DNA of 64,000 nucleotides from JBFAPK01 sp040676675 (GTDB taxonomy: Bacteria; Actinomycetota; Actinomycetes; Mycobacteriales; Micromonosporaceae): positions 30,546 through 94,545 of the forward strand of contig NZ_JBFAPK010000034.1 in NCBI RefSeq assembly GCF_040676675.1, given 5' to 3'. How positions within the stretch are numbered: the stretch's first letter is position 1; each line of letters begins with the position of its first letter. The position numbers and the translations under genes were made by a program. Under the pieces are notes generated by a model. It saw only the letters and a list, made by a program, of their open reading frames with translations, was not told the origin of the DNA and did not search any database. Positions 8,571 to 17,220 of this stretch are shown here, in pieces.

Positions 8571-8853
8571 CCCCAACCGACGCGAGGCGAATCCCCGGCA
8601 GCGGCCAGATGGACCGGACGTCACGACCAGGTGGGCCCGCAGGGGCGGGAGACGGGCCGGCCGGGGTGTGGCGGGGCCCGCCTGGGCGGGAGACAAAGGC
8701 GCCCGGGGCGGCCGCTGGCCGACGGTACGTCCGCGCGCGACACACCGGTGCAATTCCGTCGTACCGGCGGGGCATGATGGCAGCGTGTCAAATGACAACC
8801 GGGTAATTTCCCCCTTCCAGGTTGTCCGGGCGTACACGGAGGAGGCGACGGGC
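8571..8853. other. Intergenic region with short repeats and a promoter-like patch
   Basis: No convincing gene. A 21-bp imperfect direct repeat (8633-8653 and 8674-8694, period 41) is present. Near the downstream gene there is a small palindrome, TGTCAAATGACA (8786-8797), followed by GGGTAATTTCC. The latter is the only AT-rich patch and could be the promoter/operator of the zinc-ribbon gene. Confidence 0.4.
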
Positions 8854-9105
8854 GTGCGAGGCTGGGGTGGCCGGGTGCGGCACGAGGTCCGGCTCTACTG
8901 CGATCTCTGTGCGGACGAGATGCTCTTCGAGACGCCGCCCTGCGTGGACGGGCACGGCGCCGACTGCCCCGAACTGGCGTGCACGGGCTGCGGCACCGCG
9001 TTGGTGGTCGCGCCGCTCGCGGTCGCGGCGCCGGGGCGCGAGCGGACGGGCGGTACCCGTGGCGGCGCCGGTCGTCGCGCGCCGCGGGAGCGCCGGGCGG
9101 CCTGA
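8854..9105 (+). CDS. Small zinc-ribbon-like protein
   Basis: An 83-residue protein with cysteine pairs CDLC and CTGC, plus CVDGHGADC between them, arranged like a zinc ribbon; the C-terminal ~25 residues are basic and disordered. The GTG at 8854 is chosen because GGAGGAGG precedes it at ideal distance; an upstream GTG in frame at 8786 lacks such a site. It is convergent with the ctaC-ctaF pair. No function can be assigned; the cysteines suggest zinc or iron binding. Confidence 0.65.
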   Translation: MRGWGGRVRHEVRLYCDLCADEMLFETPPCVDGHGADCPELACTGCGTALVVAPLAVAAPGRERTGGTRGGAGRRAPRERRAA

Positions 9106-9456
9106 TCCCGCCGGGGCCGGTCGCGGGAACGCCTGTCTGGCCGGTCCAACACCCGCCGGGGCCGGTCGAACGCCTGCCGGGTCGGTCGTGAGAACGCCTC
9201 CGGGACGACCCCGGAGGAGCGCGGTCCCGGTTCCCTCGGACCTGGGGAACCGGGACGGCCGGCCGACGAGTCGCGGGTCCGCCCGTCGCAGGTGCGGGTC
9301 GTAGATGCGGGTGGTAGGTGTGGCCCACGGATTCGCGCGTCACAGATCCGGGCCCGGAAGCGCCGGGCACGTGCCGGCCAGCCGGGCGGAAACGACGCCG
9401 CCGCCGGTCCCCGAGGGGATCGGCGGCGGCGCGAACGTGCAGCTTGCTCCGGGGCC
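9106..9456. other. Intergenic region, no gene recognised
   Basis: GC-rich sequence between two convergent genes. The first part has repeated CCGGGGCCGGTCG-like blocks. The only clear element is the hairpin at 9396-9431, listed separately. Confidence 0.5.
9396..9431 (-). terminator. Terminator hairpin of ctaC-ctaF
   Basis: Perfect 11-bp arms (9396-9406, 9421-9431) with a 14-nt loop, 25 nt past the ctaF stop codon. Confidence 0.6.
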
Positions 9457-9882
9457 TCAGTGCTCCGCGGTGCGGCGGGTGCCGGAGTAGTACTCGAAGA
9501 GCAGCCCGCAGGCGGCGAAGATCACCGAGACCAGGCCGGTCGCGAGCAGCCACCACTGCCAGAACACCAGGCCGAGGCCGGCGATGGTGGCGGCGACGGC
9601 GATGCCGAACGGCCAGTAGCTGCCCGGGCTGAAGAAGCCGATCTCACCGGCGCCGTCGGCGATCTCACCGTCCGGCCGGTCCTCCGGGCGCAGGTCGATG
9701 CGCCGGGAGACGAACCAGAAGAAGCCGCCGCACATCGCGCAGAGCAGGCAGGAGAGCGTCAACGCCACCGAGCCGACCCAGTCGACGTGGCCGAGCTGGG
9801 CATCGGTCCACCAGGCGTAGAGAACGGCCGCGAACGCCAGGAACACCGCGATGATGGTGAAGATCCGCCACTCGGTCTTCAT
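9457..9882 (-). CDS. ctaF: Cytochrome c oxidase subunit IV (actinobacterial)
   Basis: A 141-residue membrane protein with four predicted helices, beginning MKTEWRIFTIIAVFLAF and containing SYWPFGIAVAATI. This is the actinobacteria-specific fourth subunit of the aa3 oxidase. The ATG at 9882 is the family start; upstream in-frame codons overlap ctaC and look non-coding. It begins only 10 nt after ctaC ends, so the two are co-transcribed. Confidence 0.93.
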   Translation of the reverse strand: MKTEWRIFTIIAVFLAFAAVLYAWWTDAQLGHVDWVGSVALTLSCLLCAMCGGFFWFVSRRIDLRPEDRPDGEIADGAGEIGFFSPGSYWPFGIAVAATIAGLGLVFWQWWLLATGLVSVIFAACGLLFEYYSGTRRTAEH

Positions 9883-9892
9883 GGCCTCGACC

Positions 9893-10840
9893 TCAGCTTC
9901 CCGCGCCGGCGTTGGCGCTGCTCGGGTTGAAGTTGTTCGCGTCGCGCTTGGTCTGGAACGGCTTGGTCTTGACGGCCAGCGGGGCCTCACCGATCTCCGA
10001 CAGCGCGTCCTGGGTCGACTTGCCGGTCTTCTTGGCCGCGAGGAACCGGTCGTACTTGTCCGGCGAGACCACCCGCAGCTCGAAGTTCATCATCGAGTGG
10101 TAGGTGCCACAGAGTTCGGCGCAGCGGCCGACGTAGGCGCCCTCGGACTCCAGCTTCGAGACCTCGAAGACGTTGCGCACCTTGCCCGGGAAGACGTCGC
10201 GCTTGAAGAGCAGCTCCGGCACCCAGAACGAGTGGATGACGTCCTTGCTGGTCTCCTCGATCCGGATGCTCCGACCGGTCGGCAGCACCAGGATCGGGAT
10301 CACCTCGGTGGTGCCGAGCGTGGAGGCGACGGTGTGCGCGTCCGGCCCGATCCCGTCCCGGTAGTTGAACTGCCAGTTCCACTTGAAAGCGACGACCTCG
10401 ACGGTCACGTCGGGGTTCTTGGTCACCTTGTCGACGTCGGTCTGCACGATCGCCGTGTAGTAGAAGAGCACGGCCACGACCAGAATCGGCGCGATGGTGT
10501 AGAGGAACTCCATCGGCATGTTGAACCGCGTCTGCACCGGCAGTTCGTCACCGCGCTTGCGGTAACGGATCACACACCAGAAAATCAGGCCCCACACGAA
10601 GACACCGACCGCCAGCGCGGCGATGACCGAGCCGATCCACAGGTCGTACATCCGGTGCGACTGAGGCGTGATGCCCCCCTGCGGCCAACCGAATCCCGAG
10701 AACGTCGCGCCGACGTCACATCCGGTGAGCAGGATCAGCAGCGCCGTTCCACCGACGCCGAGCCCGGCCAGCCGCACCGCAGCACGTCGTGGGCTGCGCT
10801 TCCCGGCCGTGGGCTGTATTCCCGAACCCCTTGCGACCAC
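9893..10840 (-). CDS. ctaC: Cytochrome c oxidase subunit II
   Basis: Subunit II of the aa3 oxidase, carrying the CuA electron-entry site on the outer membrane face. The 315-residue protein starts with a lipoprotein signal ending LTGC (Cys41), then has two helices (~75-95 and ~120-140) and a periplasmic-type cupredoxin domain. Its CuA ligands are in CAELCGTYHSMM (C240, E242, C244, H248, M251), with an upstream His in HSFWVPEL. The GTG at 10840 is preferred because AAGGAGG (10850-10856) lies nine nucleotides upstream; the longer reading frame adds 22 residues without signal character. ctaF follows. Confidence 0.96.
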   Translation of the reverse strand: MVARGSGIQPTAGKRSPRRAAVRLAGLGVGGTALLILLTGCDVGATFSGFGWPQGGITPQSHRMYDLWIGSVIAALAVGVFVWGLIFWCVIRYRKRGDELPVQTRFNMPMEFLYTIAPILVVAVLFYYTAIVQTDVDKVTKNPDVTVEVVAFKWNWQFNYRDGIGPDAHTVASTLGTTEVIPILVLPTGRSIRIEETSKDVIHSFWVPELLFKRDVFPGKVRNVFEVSKLESEGAYVGRCAELCGTYHSMMNFELRVVSPDKYDRFLAAKKTGKSTQDALSEIGEAPLAVKTKPFQTKRDANNFNPSSANAGAGS

Positions 10841-10998
10841 CTGGTCCTGCCTCCTTAACGCACCGCCCGTTTGCCGAATCGTCAGCACCGGCGGCAAAGG
10901 CGTCACCGACGGTCGCAGATTACTCGACCATCCCAGGCTGGACGGCCGTGGGGGGTGCCGTATCCCTCAACGGAGATCTTGCCCGATCCGTACCGCGA

Positions 10999-11004
10999 TA
11001 GGTT
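10999..11004 (+). promoter_or_regulatory. -10 element (TAGGTT) of leaderless cysteine desulfurase gene
   Basis: TAGGTT with a 6-nt spacer before the GTG at 11011. No Shine-Dalgarno is present. Confidence 0.5.
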
Positions 11005-11010
11005 TCGTTG

Positions 11011-12195
11011 GTGACCGTTACCGCGACCTATTTCGACGCGGCCACCGCCACTCCCCCGCACCCGGTGGCCCGGCAGGCGCTCCTCGCCGCGCTCGTAGAC
11101 GGCTGGGCCGACCCGAGCAAGCTCTACGCGCAGGCCCGCCGGGCACGCCAGCTCCTGGACGCGGCGCGGGCCAGCACGGCCGAGGTGCTCGGGGTACGCC
11201 CCGACGAGCTCTCCTTCACCGCCAGCGGTACGGCGGCCGCGCACGCCGCGGTGCTGGGTGGCCTGGCCGGGCGCCGGCGCGCCGGCGACGTGCTGGTCCA
11301 CTCGGCCATCGAGCACTCCGCCGTGCTGCACGCGGCCGAACGGCACGCGGCGGCCGGCGGCGAGGCGCGCCCGGTGCCGGTGGACCGGCTCGGCCGGCTC
11401 GACCTGGCGGCCTGGTCGGCGGCGGTCGCCGCGCCGGGCGTGGCGCTCGCCACCCTGATCAGCGCGAGCCACGAGGTCGGTACGGTCCAGCCGGTCGCCG
11501 AGGCGGCCCGGGCGTGCGCCGAGGCCGGGGTACCGCTGTACGTCGACGCCGCCCAGTCGATCGGCCGCCTCCCGGTCGGGGCGGATGCCGCGCTACCGGC
11601 CGGTTTCGTGCCGCCCGGCTGGTCGATCCTGACCGCCAGCGCGCACAAGTGGGGCGGGCCGCCCGGCGTGGGGTTGCTGGTGGTCCGCAAGGGCACCCGG
11701 TGGGAGTCGCCCTACCCGGCCGACGAGCGGGAGGCGGGCCGTACGCCCGGCGTGCCGGACCTGCCCGCGATCGTGGCCGCCGCGGCGGCGCTGCGGGCGG
11801 TGGCCGCGGAGGCGGCGGCGGAGTCCGACCGGCTCGCGGCGCTGGTGGACCGGATCCGCGCGGTGGTGGCGGCGACGGTACCGGACGTGGAGGTGGTCGG
11901 GGACCCGGTCCGGCGGCTGCCGCACCTGGTCACCTTCTCCTGCCTGTACGTCGACGGCGAGGCGCTGCTGCACGCCCTGGACCGGCGCGGCTTCGCGGTC
12001 TCGTCCGGTTCCTCCTGTACCTCCTCCACGCTGCGGCCCTCGCACGTGCTGGAGGCGATGGGGGTGCTCTCGCACGGCAACGTACGGATCTCGCTGCACC
12101 GGGAGACGACCGAGGCGGAGGTGGAGCGCTTCCTGGCCGAGCTTCCGGGCGTGGTGGCCGAGCTGCGCGCGCAGGCCGGGGCGGCCGACCTGTGA
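11011..12195 (+). CDS. Cysteine desulfurase (class V aminotransferase, IscS-like)
   Basis: PLP enzyme that removes sulfur from cysteine as an enzyme-bound persulfide for Fe-S clusters, tRNA thiolation or cofactors. Of 394 residues, the PLP lysine is in SAHKWGG (~213) and the catalytic cysteine in the loop SSGSSCTSSTLRPSHVL (~336), which resembles IscS/NifS class I rather than SufS. The aspartate of DAAQSIG binds the PLP ring. The GTG at 11011 follows a -10-like TAGGTT; a TTG one codon earlier is less likely. It is followed after 55 nt by a TusA-like carrier, the natural acceptor of such a persulfide. Which pathway the pair feeds is unknown. Confidence 0.93.
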   Translation: MTVTATYFDAATATPPHPVARQALLAALVDGWADPSKLYAQARRARQLLDAARASTAEVLGVRPDELSFTASGTAAAHAAVLGGLAGRRRAGDVLVHSAIEHSAVLHAAERHAAAGGEARPVPVDRLGRLDLAAWSAAVAAPGVALATLISASHEVGTVQPVAEAARACAEAGVPLYVDAAQSIGRLPVGADAALPAGFVPPGWSILTASAHKWGGPPGVGLLVVRKGTRWESPYPADEREAGRTPGVPDLPAIVAAAAALRAVAAEAAAESDRLAALVDRIRAVVAATVPDVEVVGDPVRRLPHLVTFSCLYVDGEALLHALDRRGFAVSSGSSCTSSTLRPSHVLEAMGVLSHGNVRISLHRETTEAEVERFLAELPGVVAELRAQAGAADL

Positions 12196-12250
12196 GTTCG
12201 AGCGGCGGGCGCGGGTACGATCTGGCCCAGCTGGAGAAAGGGCCCTTTCG

Positions 12251-12493
12251 ATGACCGGCCGTGACCCCGCCGTCACCGTGATCGACTGCCTGGGTCAGCG
12301 CTGCCCGCTGCCGGTGATCGAGGCGGCCCGCCGGCTGCCCCAGTTGCCCGTGGGCGCCGTGCTCCGGGTGCTCGCGGACGATCCGGCGGCGGCGATCGAC
12401 ATCCCGGCCTGGTGCCGGATGCGCGGGCAGGAGTTCCTCGGCGCCGTCACGGTGGACGGCGCACCCGGGTACGAGGTCCGCCGCGCCCACTGA
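12251..12493 (+). CDS. TusA/SirA-family sulfur carrier protein
   Basis: An 80-residue protein with the diagnostic N-terminal CPxP motif (CLGQRCPLPVIEAAR; the second Cys is the likely persulfide carrier) and the short beta-alpha-beta fold of the family. It probably accepts sulfur from the cysteine desulfurase encoded 55 nt upstream and relays it to tRNA modification, molybdopterin or other sulfur pathways; the target is not shown here. A 12-bp palindrome AAAGGGCCCTTT lies immediately before the start codon and may be an mRNA hairpin affecting translation. A strong terminator follows. Confidence 0.9.
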   Translation: MTGRDPAVTVIDCLGQRCPLPVIEAARRLPQLPVGAVLRVLADDPAAAIDIPAWCRMRGQEFLGAVTVDGAPGYEVRRAH

Positions 12494-12573
12494 CGACCGC
12501 GACCGGCGCGCCCGACCCGCCTCCGCGCCGACGGCACCGGCCGGGGCCACCGCGCCCGTCGACCGACCGGGGC

Positions 12574-12604
12574 GGAGGGCCCGCGTGCCGATCGCGGGCC
12601 CTCC
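12574..12604. terminator. Bidirectional terminator between tusA-like and VWA genes
   Basis: Perfect 12-bp arms (12574-12585, 12593-12604) with a 7-nt loop, between two convergent genes. Confidence 0.7.
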
Positions 12605-12657
12605 CGACCGGGTGTCCACGACGGCCATGACCCGCGTGGACACCCGGCCGACCAAGG

Positions 12658-14550
12658 TCAGGCGCGGCAGGGGTTGCCGGCCGGGTGGGCCGGCGTGCCC
12701 TCCACGTTCGCCTTGGCCTCGGCGATCACCACGTCGGTCAGCGGCGTGTCGAGCACCACGGCGCGCTGGGTGATCGTGGTGGCGGTGGTCTCCGTGCTGT
12801 TGATCCGCAGCGATCCGACGACCAGCGGGACGGTCAGCGGGGCCGATCCGACCGTCACCGGCACGCCGTTGACCTTCAGGCTCGCCACCGTGGACGAGCC
12901 GGCGAAGACCGGGGCGAGGCCGCCGGGGGCCGGCGCGCAGGTGGCCGAGGCGGAGGCCTGGATCACGCCGAGTTCGATGGTGACCAGCCCGGCCACGGTG
13001 ATCCGGGTGGAGTCGACCCGGGCCGTCGCGCTGCCGGCGTCACCCGCCGCCGGGGCCGACGCCGCCGGGTGGTCCGGCCGGCTGTCGGTGGCCGCCTCCA
13101 GCACCCCGGTCCGGACGTTGACCAGGCCGGAGGTGAGCTGTGCCGAGGCCACCTGTTCGTGGTCGTCGACGCAGGGCACGTCGTCCGGGTTCGCCCGGCC
13201 GGCGGTCAGGCCGGCGATCCGCAGCGCCGTGGAGGTGCAGGAGAACGTCCCGTCCCGGTCGTTGTCGACGATGGTGCCGACCCCGGTCGGATCGGTCAGC
13301 GCGGCCCCGACCGGCGCCGAGAGCCGCACCGTGAAGGTCTCGTCCGGCTCGTCGACCGCGTCGTCCACCACCGGGACCGTCACGGTCTTCGTGGTCTGGC
13401 CGGGCGCGAGGCTGACCGTACCGCCGGTCGTGGCGTAGTCGGCCGGCGCGACCGCCGTACCGTTGGCGGTGGCGTACGCGGCGCTCACCGCGGTGTCCGT
13501 CGGGCCGGTACGGGTCACCGTGAAGGTGGCGGAACCGGCGCCCTCGTTCACGGTCACGTCGTCGATCCGCAGGCCCGGCACGTTGACGGTCAGCCGCTGG
13601 GTGAAGCCCCGGCTGGTCCCGTCGATCAGGAAGTCGACCACGCAGTGGTAGCTGCCGGCGGCCGCGCCGCCGCCCAGCTGCACGGACTCCGTGAAGGTCG
13701 CGTCGGCACCGCTGGTCACGGTACGGCTGGCCGGCGCGAAGCTCAGCGACAGCGGCGCGTCGCAGGAGACCACCTGCGGGGTCACGGTGACCTCGATCGC
13801 CTTGATCCCGGCGAGGATGGCGTCGGCGACCTCGTCGGCCGGTACGCCGCTGAGCAGTTGCCCGCCGGTGGCCGAGGTGATGGTGGTGAACTGGCCGGAG
13901 GCGTTCATCGCGCCGACGTCGACGGCGACCACCCGTACCCCGGCGGCCTGCAGGGCGGCGACCGTGTCGGCGAGGGAGTGCCCGCCGCTCGGATCGTGCG
14001 ACGGCGCGTCGCCGAAGATCACCGCGATCCGGGTCCCGTCCGGCCGGAACGTGACCGCCCCGGTGGAGACCTCGTAGAGCGCGTTGAGGTTCGCCTCCGG
14101 GACGTCCCCGCCGCCGGCCGCCGCCCAGGCGTTGATCCCGGCCTGTACGGCGGACAGGTCCCCGGTCAGGCCCTGGTTGAGCCGGAACGCGTACGGGTCG
14201 GTGAAGTCCTTGTACTCGGCGACGGCGAACTGGGCCTGCGGCTGCGCCGCGACCACGCTGGAGAGGATGTCGGCGGCGTTGGCCCGGACGTTGCCGATCG
14301 CGCCGCCCATGCTCCCGGTGGTGTCGGCGACGAAGATCAGGTCGGGTTTGGGGGGCACGGTCGGGGTGTGCACGACCTTGGCGATCTCCGCCGATCCGCC
14401 GGGGCCGAGGGTGATGGTGACGTCGGCGGGTTCGACGCCGGGATCGGCGGCGGCCGGGCGGGCGGTCACCGTGGCCGGGGCCGCCAGCGCGGCGGCGAGG
14501 GCCAGCGCGGTGAGCGCCCGGCGGCGGAGAGATCTGGGACGGTACGACAC
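12658..14550 (-). CDS. Secreted VWA and Calx-beta domain protein
   Basis: A 630-residue exported protein. The signal peptide ends near TARPAAADPG (~35). A von Willebrand A domain (~70-255) has a MIDAS-like start DTTGSMGG and later EANLNALYE and GDAPSHDPSGG. A middle beta-rich part leads to a Calx-beta domain (~330-430: YATANGTAVAPADY, VDDAVDEPDETFTVRL). The C-terminal ~190 residues are a beta-rich region that may belong to the 'choice-of-anchor' class (uncertain). It is probably a cell-surface or secreted calcium-dependent adhesion protein. The GTG start follows GGGAGG. It is the only large surface protein in this part of the window. Confidence 0.8.
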   Translation of the reverse strand: MSYRPRSLRRRALTALALAAALAAPATVTARPAAADPGVEPADVTITLGPGGSAEIAKVVHTPTVPPKPDLIFVADTTGSMGGAIGNVRANAADILSSVVAAQPQAQFAVAEYKDFTDPYAFRLNQGLTGDLSAVQAGINAWAAAGGGDVPEANLNALYEVSTGAVTFRPDGTRIAVIFGDAPSHDPSGGHSLADTVAALQAAGVRVVAVDVGAMNASGQFTTITSATGGQLLSGVPADEVADAILAGIKAIEVTVTPQVVSCDAPLSLSFAPASRTVTSGADATFTESVQLGGGAAAGSYHCVVDFLIDGTSRGFTQRLTVNVPGLRIDDVTVNEGAGSATFTVTRTGPTDTAVSAAYATANGTAVAPADYATTGGTVSLAPGQTTKTVTVPVVDDAVDEPDETFTVRLSAPVGAALTDPTGVGTIVDNDRDGTFSCTSTALRIAGLTAGRANPDDVPCVDDHEQVASAQLTSGLVNVRTGVLEAATDSRPDHPAASAPAAGDAGSATARVDSTRITVAGLVTIELGVIQASASATCAPAPGGLAPVFAGSSTVASLKVNGVPVTVGSAPLTVPLVVGSLRINSTETTATTITQRAVVLDTPLTDVVIAEAKANVEGTPAHPAGNPCRA

Positions 14551-14979
14551 GGGGTTCTTCCTCCCTTTGCCTCGGTTTCTCCTCGGCGTGGCGCCACCGC
14601 CCGATCGGCCGGAATCTCCGTGACCGCCGAACGCGGCGACGATCCGCCGGCAAAGGTCATCATCGATATGGCGCGGGGCCGGGAAGTTGTCCGTATGCGG
14701 ACAAGAGGAAACGCCGTACCGCCGCCTTGACGTGCGACGTTCGGGGGCGGTCCGGCCGCCCGATCATCCGGCGACATCCAGCTCAGCGACGGTACGGCCG
14801 GGCGCCGGATCATTATCCACAAGGGAGAGTAGGACGGGCGCGAATACTCACCCCCGTCGACGCGAGAACAATTCACTCATTCGCGGGCCGTCCGTTCCGA
14901 GGGCGCACCCGGTGGAAATCGCGCGGCGCTCTCGGGCGAACGGCCGGAAATCCGCCGACAATTCCGGCCGGCCACGTCA
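14551..14979. other. Intergenic region upstream of the VWA gene with a small operator-like palindrome
   Basis: No gene seen in 429 bp. An 18-bp inverted repeat (TTGTCCG, 4-nt centre, CGGACAA) at 14687-14704 lies about 137 nt before the VWA start and could be a regulator site. Around 14800-14900 the sequence is less GC-rich (CATTATCCACAAGG, GAACAATTCACTCATTC), consistent with promoter DNA. Confidence 0.45.
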
Positions 14980-15486
14980 TCAGTCGAGATACGCGAGGAT
15001 GCTCGGCAGCGGGTCGGCGGCGGTCGCGGTGTCGACCACCAACCGCGGGCCGACGAACGGCTCGTACTCGGCGCGGCGCGCCAGGGTCTGCGCCCAGTCC
15101 GGTACGAGGGGGTCCGCGCCGGCGTCCCACCGGCGCTCGATCCGCCGGCGGTGCTCGACCTCGTCACCGCACCAGACCTCGACCACCCGCAGCGGTACCC
15201 GCGCGCGGGCGGCCAGGTCCTCCCAGAGCGCGCGGGCGGAGGCGACCGGGTTGACCGCGTCGACGATCACCGACAGGCCGAGGTCCAGTTGGACCTCGGC
15301 CAGGCCGGCGAGGCTGCCGTACGCGGCGAGCCCCGCCGCGGGTCCGGTGATGCCCTGCCGCGCGAGCGCCCGTTCGACCGGGTCGACCGGCAGGACGGGG
15401 GCGGTCAACGCCACGCCGAGCCGGACCGCGAGGGTGCTCTTACCGACGCCGGGGAGCCCGGCGAAGACGACGAGTACCGGACTCAC
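14980..15486 (-). CDS. P-loop kinase-like ATPase
   Basis: A 168-residue single-domain protein with Walker A GLPGVGKST near the N-terminus (residues ~10-18). A D/E-rich strand (LSVIVDAVN) serves as the Walker-B-like segment, with an arginine-rich lid (HRRRIERRW). This is the AAA_33/zeta-toxin-like small-molecule kinase fold, and the substrate is unknown. Its GTG overlaps the stop codon of the PfkB kinase by 4 nt (GTGA), so the two are translated together. Coupling to a nucleoside/sugar kinase suggests a role in nucleoside or sugar metabolism, but this is inference. Confidence 0.75.
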   Translation of the reverse strand: MSPVLVVFAGLPGVGKSTLAVRLGVALTAPVLPVDPVERALARQGITGPAAGLAAYGSLAGLAEVQLDLGLSVIVDAVNPVASARALWEDLAARARVPLRVVEVWCGDEVEHRRRIERRWDAGADPLVPDWAQTLARRAEYEPFVGPRLVVDTATAADPLPSILAYLD

Positions 15487-16460
15487 CCCACCAGGTGCGG
15501 CCGGACGTCCTCGGCGGCGGCCTCACCGTACGACTCGCCCAGGGCCTTTACGAACAGGTCGGGGCGGACCTCGTACTCCTGCGGGCCCACCGACTCCAGC
15601 ACGAGCGTGGCGAGGAGCGAGCCGACCTGCGCGGCGCGCTCCAGACCGAGGTTCCAGGAGAGCGCGGCGAAGAAGCCGGCCCGGAAGGCGTCACCGACGC
15701 CGGTGGGGTCGGAGGCCTCGATCTCCCGGGCGATCGGTACCCGGATCGGGTCGCCGTCGCGGGCGGCGATCTCCACGCCGTGCTTGCCGAGCGTGGTGAC
15801 CCGGATCTTCACCCGCTCCAGCAGCTGCGCGTCGGTGAGGCCGGTCTTCTGCTGCAGCAGCGACTTCTCGTAGTCGTTGGTCATCAGGTAGTCCGCGCCG
15901 TCGATCAGGCCGAGCACGTCCTCGCCCTCCATCCGGGCGAGTTGCTGCGACGGGTCCGCCGCGAAGGCGTACCCCCGCGACCGGCACTCCTGTGAGTGGC
16001 GCAGCATCGCGGCGGGGTCGTTGGCGCTCACCAGCACCAGGTCGAGCCCGCCCACGCGCTCGGCGACCGGCGCGATCTCGATGTTGCGGGCCTCGCTCAT
16101 CGCCCCGGCGTAGAACGAGGCGATCTGGCACAGGTCGGTGTCGGTGGTGCAGACGAACCGGGCCGTGTGCGCCACCTCGCTGACGTGCACCGAGTCGCAG
16201 TCCACCCCGTGCCGCTCCAGCCAGGAGCGGTAGTCGGCGAAGTCGGCGCCGACCGCCCCCAGCAGCACCGGACGCAGCCCGAGCTGGGACATGCCGAAGG
16301 CGATGTTCGCCGCCACCCCGCCGCGGCGCACCACCAGGTCGTCGACGAGGAACGAGAGCGAGACCTGGTGCAGTTGCTCGGCGATCAGCTGATCAGCGAA
16401 CCGGCCGGGAAAATGCATCAGGTGATCGGTGGCGATCGAGCCGGTTACGGCGATCTTCAT
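15483..16460 (-). CDS. PfkB-family kinase, probably adenosine kinase
   Basis: Cytosolic ribokinase-superfamily enzyme of 325 residues. It shows the N-terminal substrate site (GSIATDHLMHFPGRF, then VRRGGVAANIAFGMSQLG) and the C-terminal PfkB signature DPTGVGDAFRAGFF (251-264), with catalytic Asp257. Gene position relative to ctaC and the Fe-S carrier matches the actinobacterial adenosine kinase (Rv2202c/adoK of M. tuberculosis, from memory), so adenosine is the likely substrate, although other sugars cannot be excluded. The ATG at 16460 follows GAGGG. It overlaps the P-loop kinase gene by 4 nt. Confidence 0.85.
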   Translation of the reverse strand: MKIAVTGSIATDHLMHFPGRFADQLIAEQLHQVSLSFLVDDLVVRRGGVAANIAFGMSQLGLRPVLLGAVGADFADYRSWLERHGVDCDSVHVSEVAHTARFVCTTDTDLCQIASFYAGAMSEARNIEIAPVAERVGGLDLVLVSANDPAAMLRHSQECRSRGYAFAADPSQQLARMEGEDVLGLIDGADYLMTNDYEKSLLQQKTGLTDAQLLERVKIRVTTLGKHGVEIAARDGDPIRVPIAREIEASDPTGVGDAFRAGFFAALSWNLGLERAAQVGSLLATLVLESVGPQEYEVRPDLFVKALGESYGEAAAEDVRPHLVG

Positions 16461-16635
16461 GTCAGCCCTCGGGGTCAGGTTTCGGGAGCGTGGCGCCGGT
16501 CAGCCTACCGGCCCGGTTACCCTACCGACCGCCGTTCGAGTCGTGGTCGAGGCCATCCGTTCGGCGAGTTGTCATCTTCCTGATCGGCGGGACCGGGACC
16601 GGGAGTGCCGAAAAAGCACGAGGGCCACCGCCGGC

Positions 16636-16662
16636 ACGCCGGTCACTTTGGGTGACCGGCGT
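16636..16662 (-). terminator. Terminator hairpin downstream of the A-type carrier gene
   Basis: Perfect 11-bp arms (16636-16646, 16652-16662) with a 5-nt loop, about 80 nt past the stop codon of the Fe-S carrier gene. Confidence 0.65.
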
Positions 16663-16674
16663 CCCAGCGATGGC

Positions 16675-16709
16675 CCTGAGCTTGCCATGGCCCCTGAGCT
16701 TGCCATGGC
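16675..16709. repeat. Short tandem repeat, period 18
   Basis: CCTGAGCTTGCCATGGC occurs at 16675-16691 and again at 16693-16709, with a third degenerate copy following. It is non-coding, between the terminator and the carrier gene. Confidence 0.6.
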
Positions 16710-16744
16710 GCCGAGCTTCTAGGGTCGACGCTTTTCGGGTCGGC

Positions 16745-17113
16745 TCAGTGGAACGAGTCGCCGCAGGCGCAGGAGTTCTGCGCGTTGGGGTTGTCGATGG
16801 TGAAGCCCTGCGCGTCGATGCGGTCGGCGAAGTCGATGGTCGCACCGGTGAGGTAGGGCGCGCTCATCCGGTCGACGACGACCTCGACGCCGCCGAAGTC
16901 GGAGACGATGTCACCGTCGAGCGAGCGCTCGTCGAAGAACAGCTGGTACCGCAGGCCGGAGCAGCCGCCCGGCTGCACCGCCACCCGAAGCCGCAGGTCG
17001 TCGCGGCCTTCCTGCTCGATCAGGGCCTTGACCTTCTGCGCCGCGACGTCGGTGAGGACGACGGCGGTCGGGGCCTTAGCCTCGGTCGACTCGGTCTGCG
17101 CTGGACTGGTCAC
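16745..17113 (-). CDS. erpA: A-type iron-sulfur carrier (HesB/IscA/ErpA)
   Basis: A 122-residue protein that delivers Fe-S clusters to target enzymes. The three cluster-binding cysteines are present: C51 in GGCSGLRY and C115/C117 in the C-terminal SCACGDSF. The length is typical, with a ~15-residue flexible N-terminus. The GTG at 17113 is chosen because GGGAG lies just upstream; the longer frame has no domain content. Likely clients nearby include NadA and LipA. It is a single-gene unit between the PfkB kinase and the MarR gene. The ErpA versus IscA assignment is by family only. Confidence 0.93.
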   Translation of the reverse strand: MTSPAQTESTEAKAPTAVVLTDVAAQKVKALIEQEGRDDLRLRVAVQPGGCSGLRYQLFFDERSLDGDIVSDFGGVEVVVDRMSAPYLTGATIDFADRIDAQGFTIDNPNAQNSCACGDSFH

Positions 17114-17152
17114 GTGGAATTCTCCCTGCGCGCTGGTTCGGTCTATGCCCAA

Positions 17153-17169
17153 CCACGCTAACCGCGTGG
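17153..17169 (-). promoter_or_regulatory. Operator-like palindrome before erpA
   Basis: CCACGC-N5-GCGTGG, 40-56 nt upstream of the start codon. On the minus strand a TAGCGT hexamer lies within it, so a bound regulator could block the promoter. The regulator is not known. Confidence 0.35.
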
Positions 17170-17220
17170 CTGACGATTCCCAATGCTCCTGCTTGTGATT
17201 GTAGGTCGGTGCGGCCCAGC

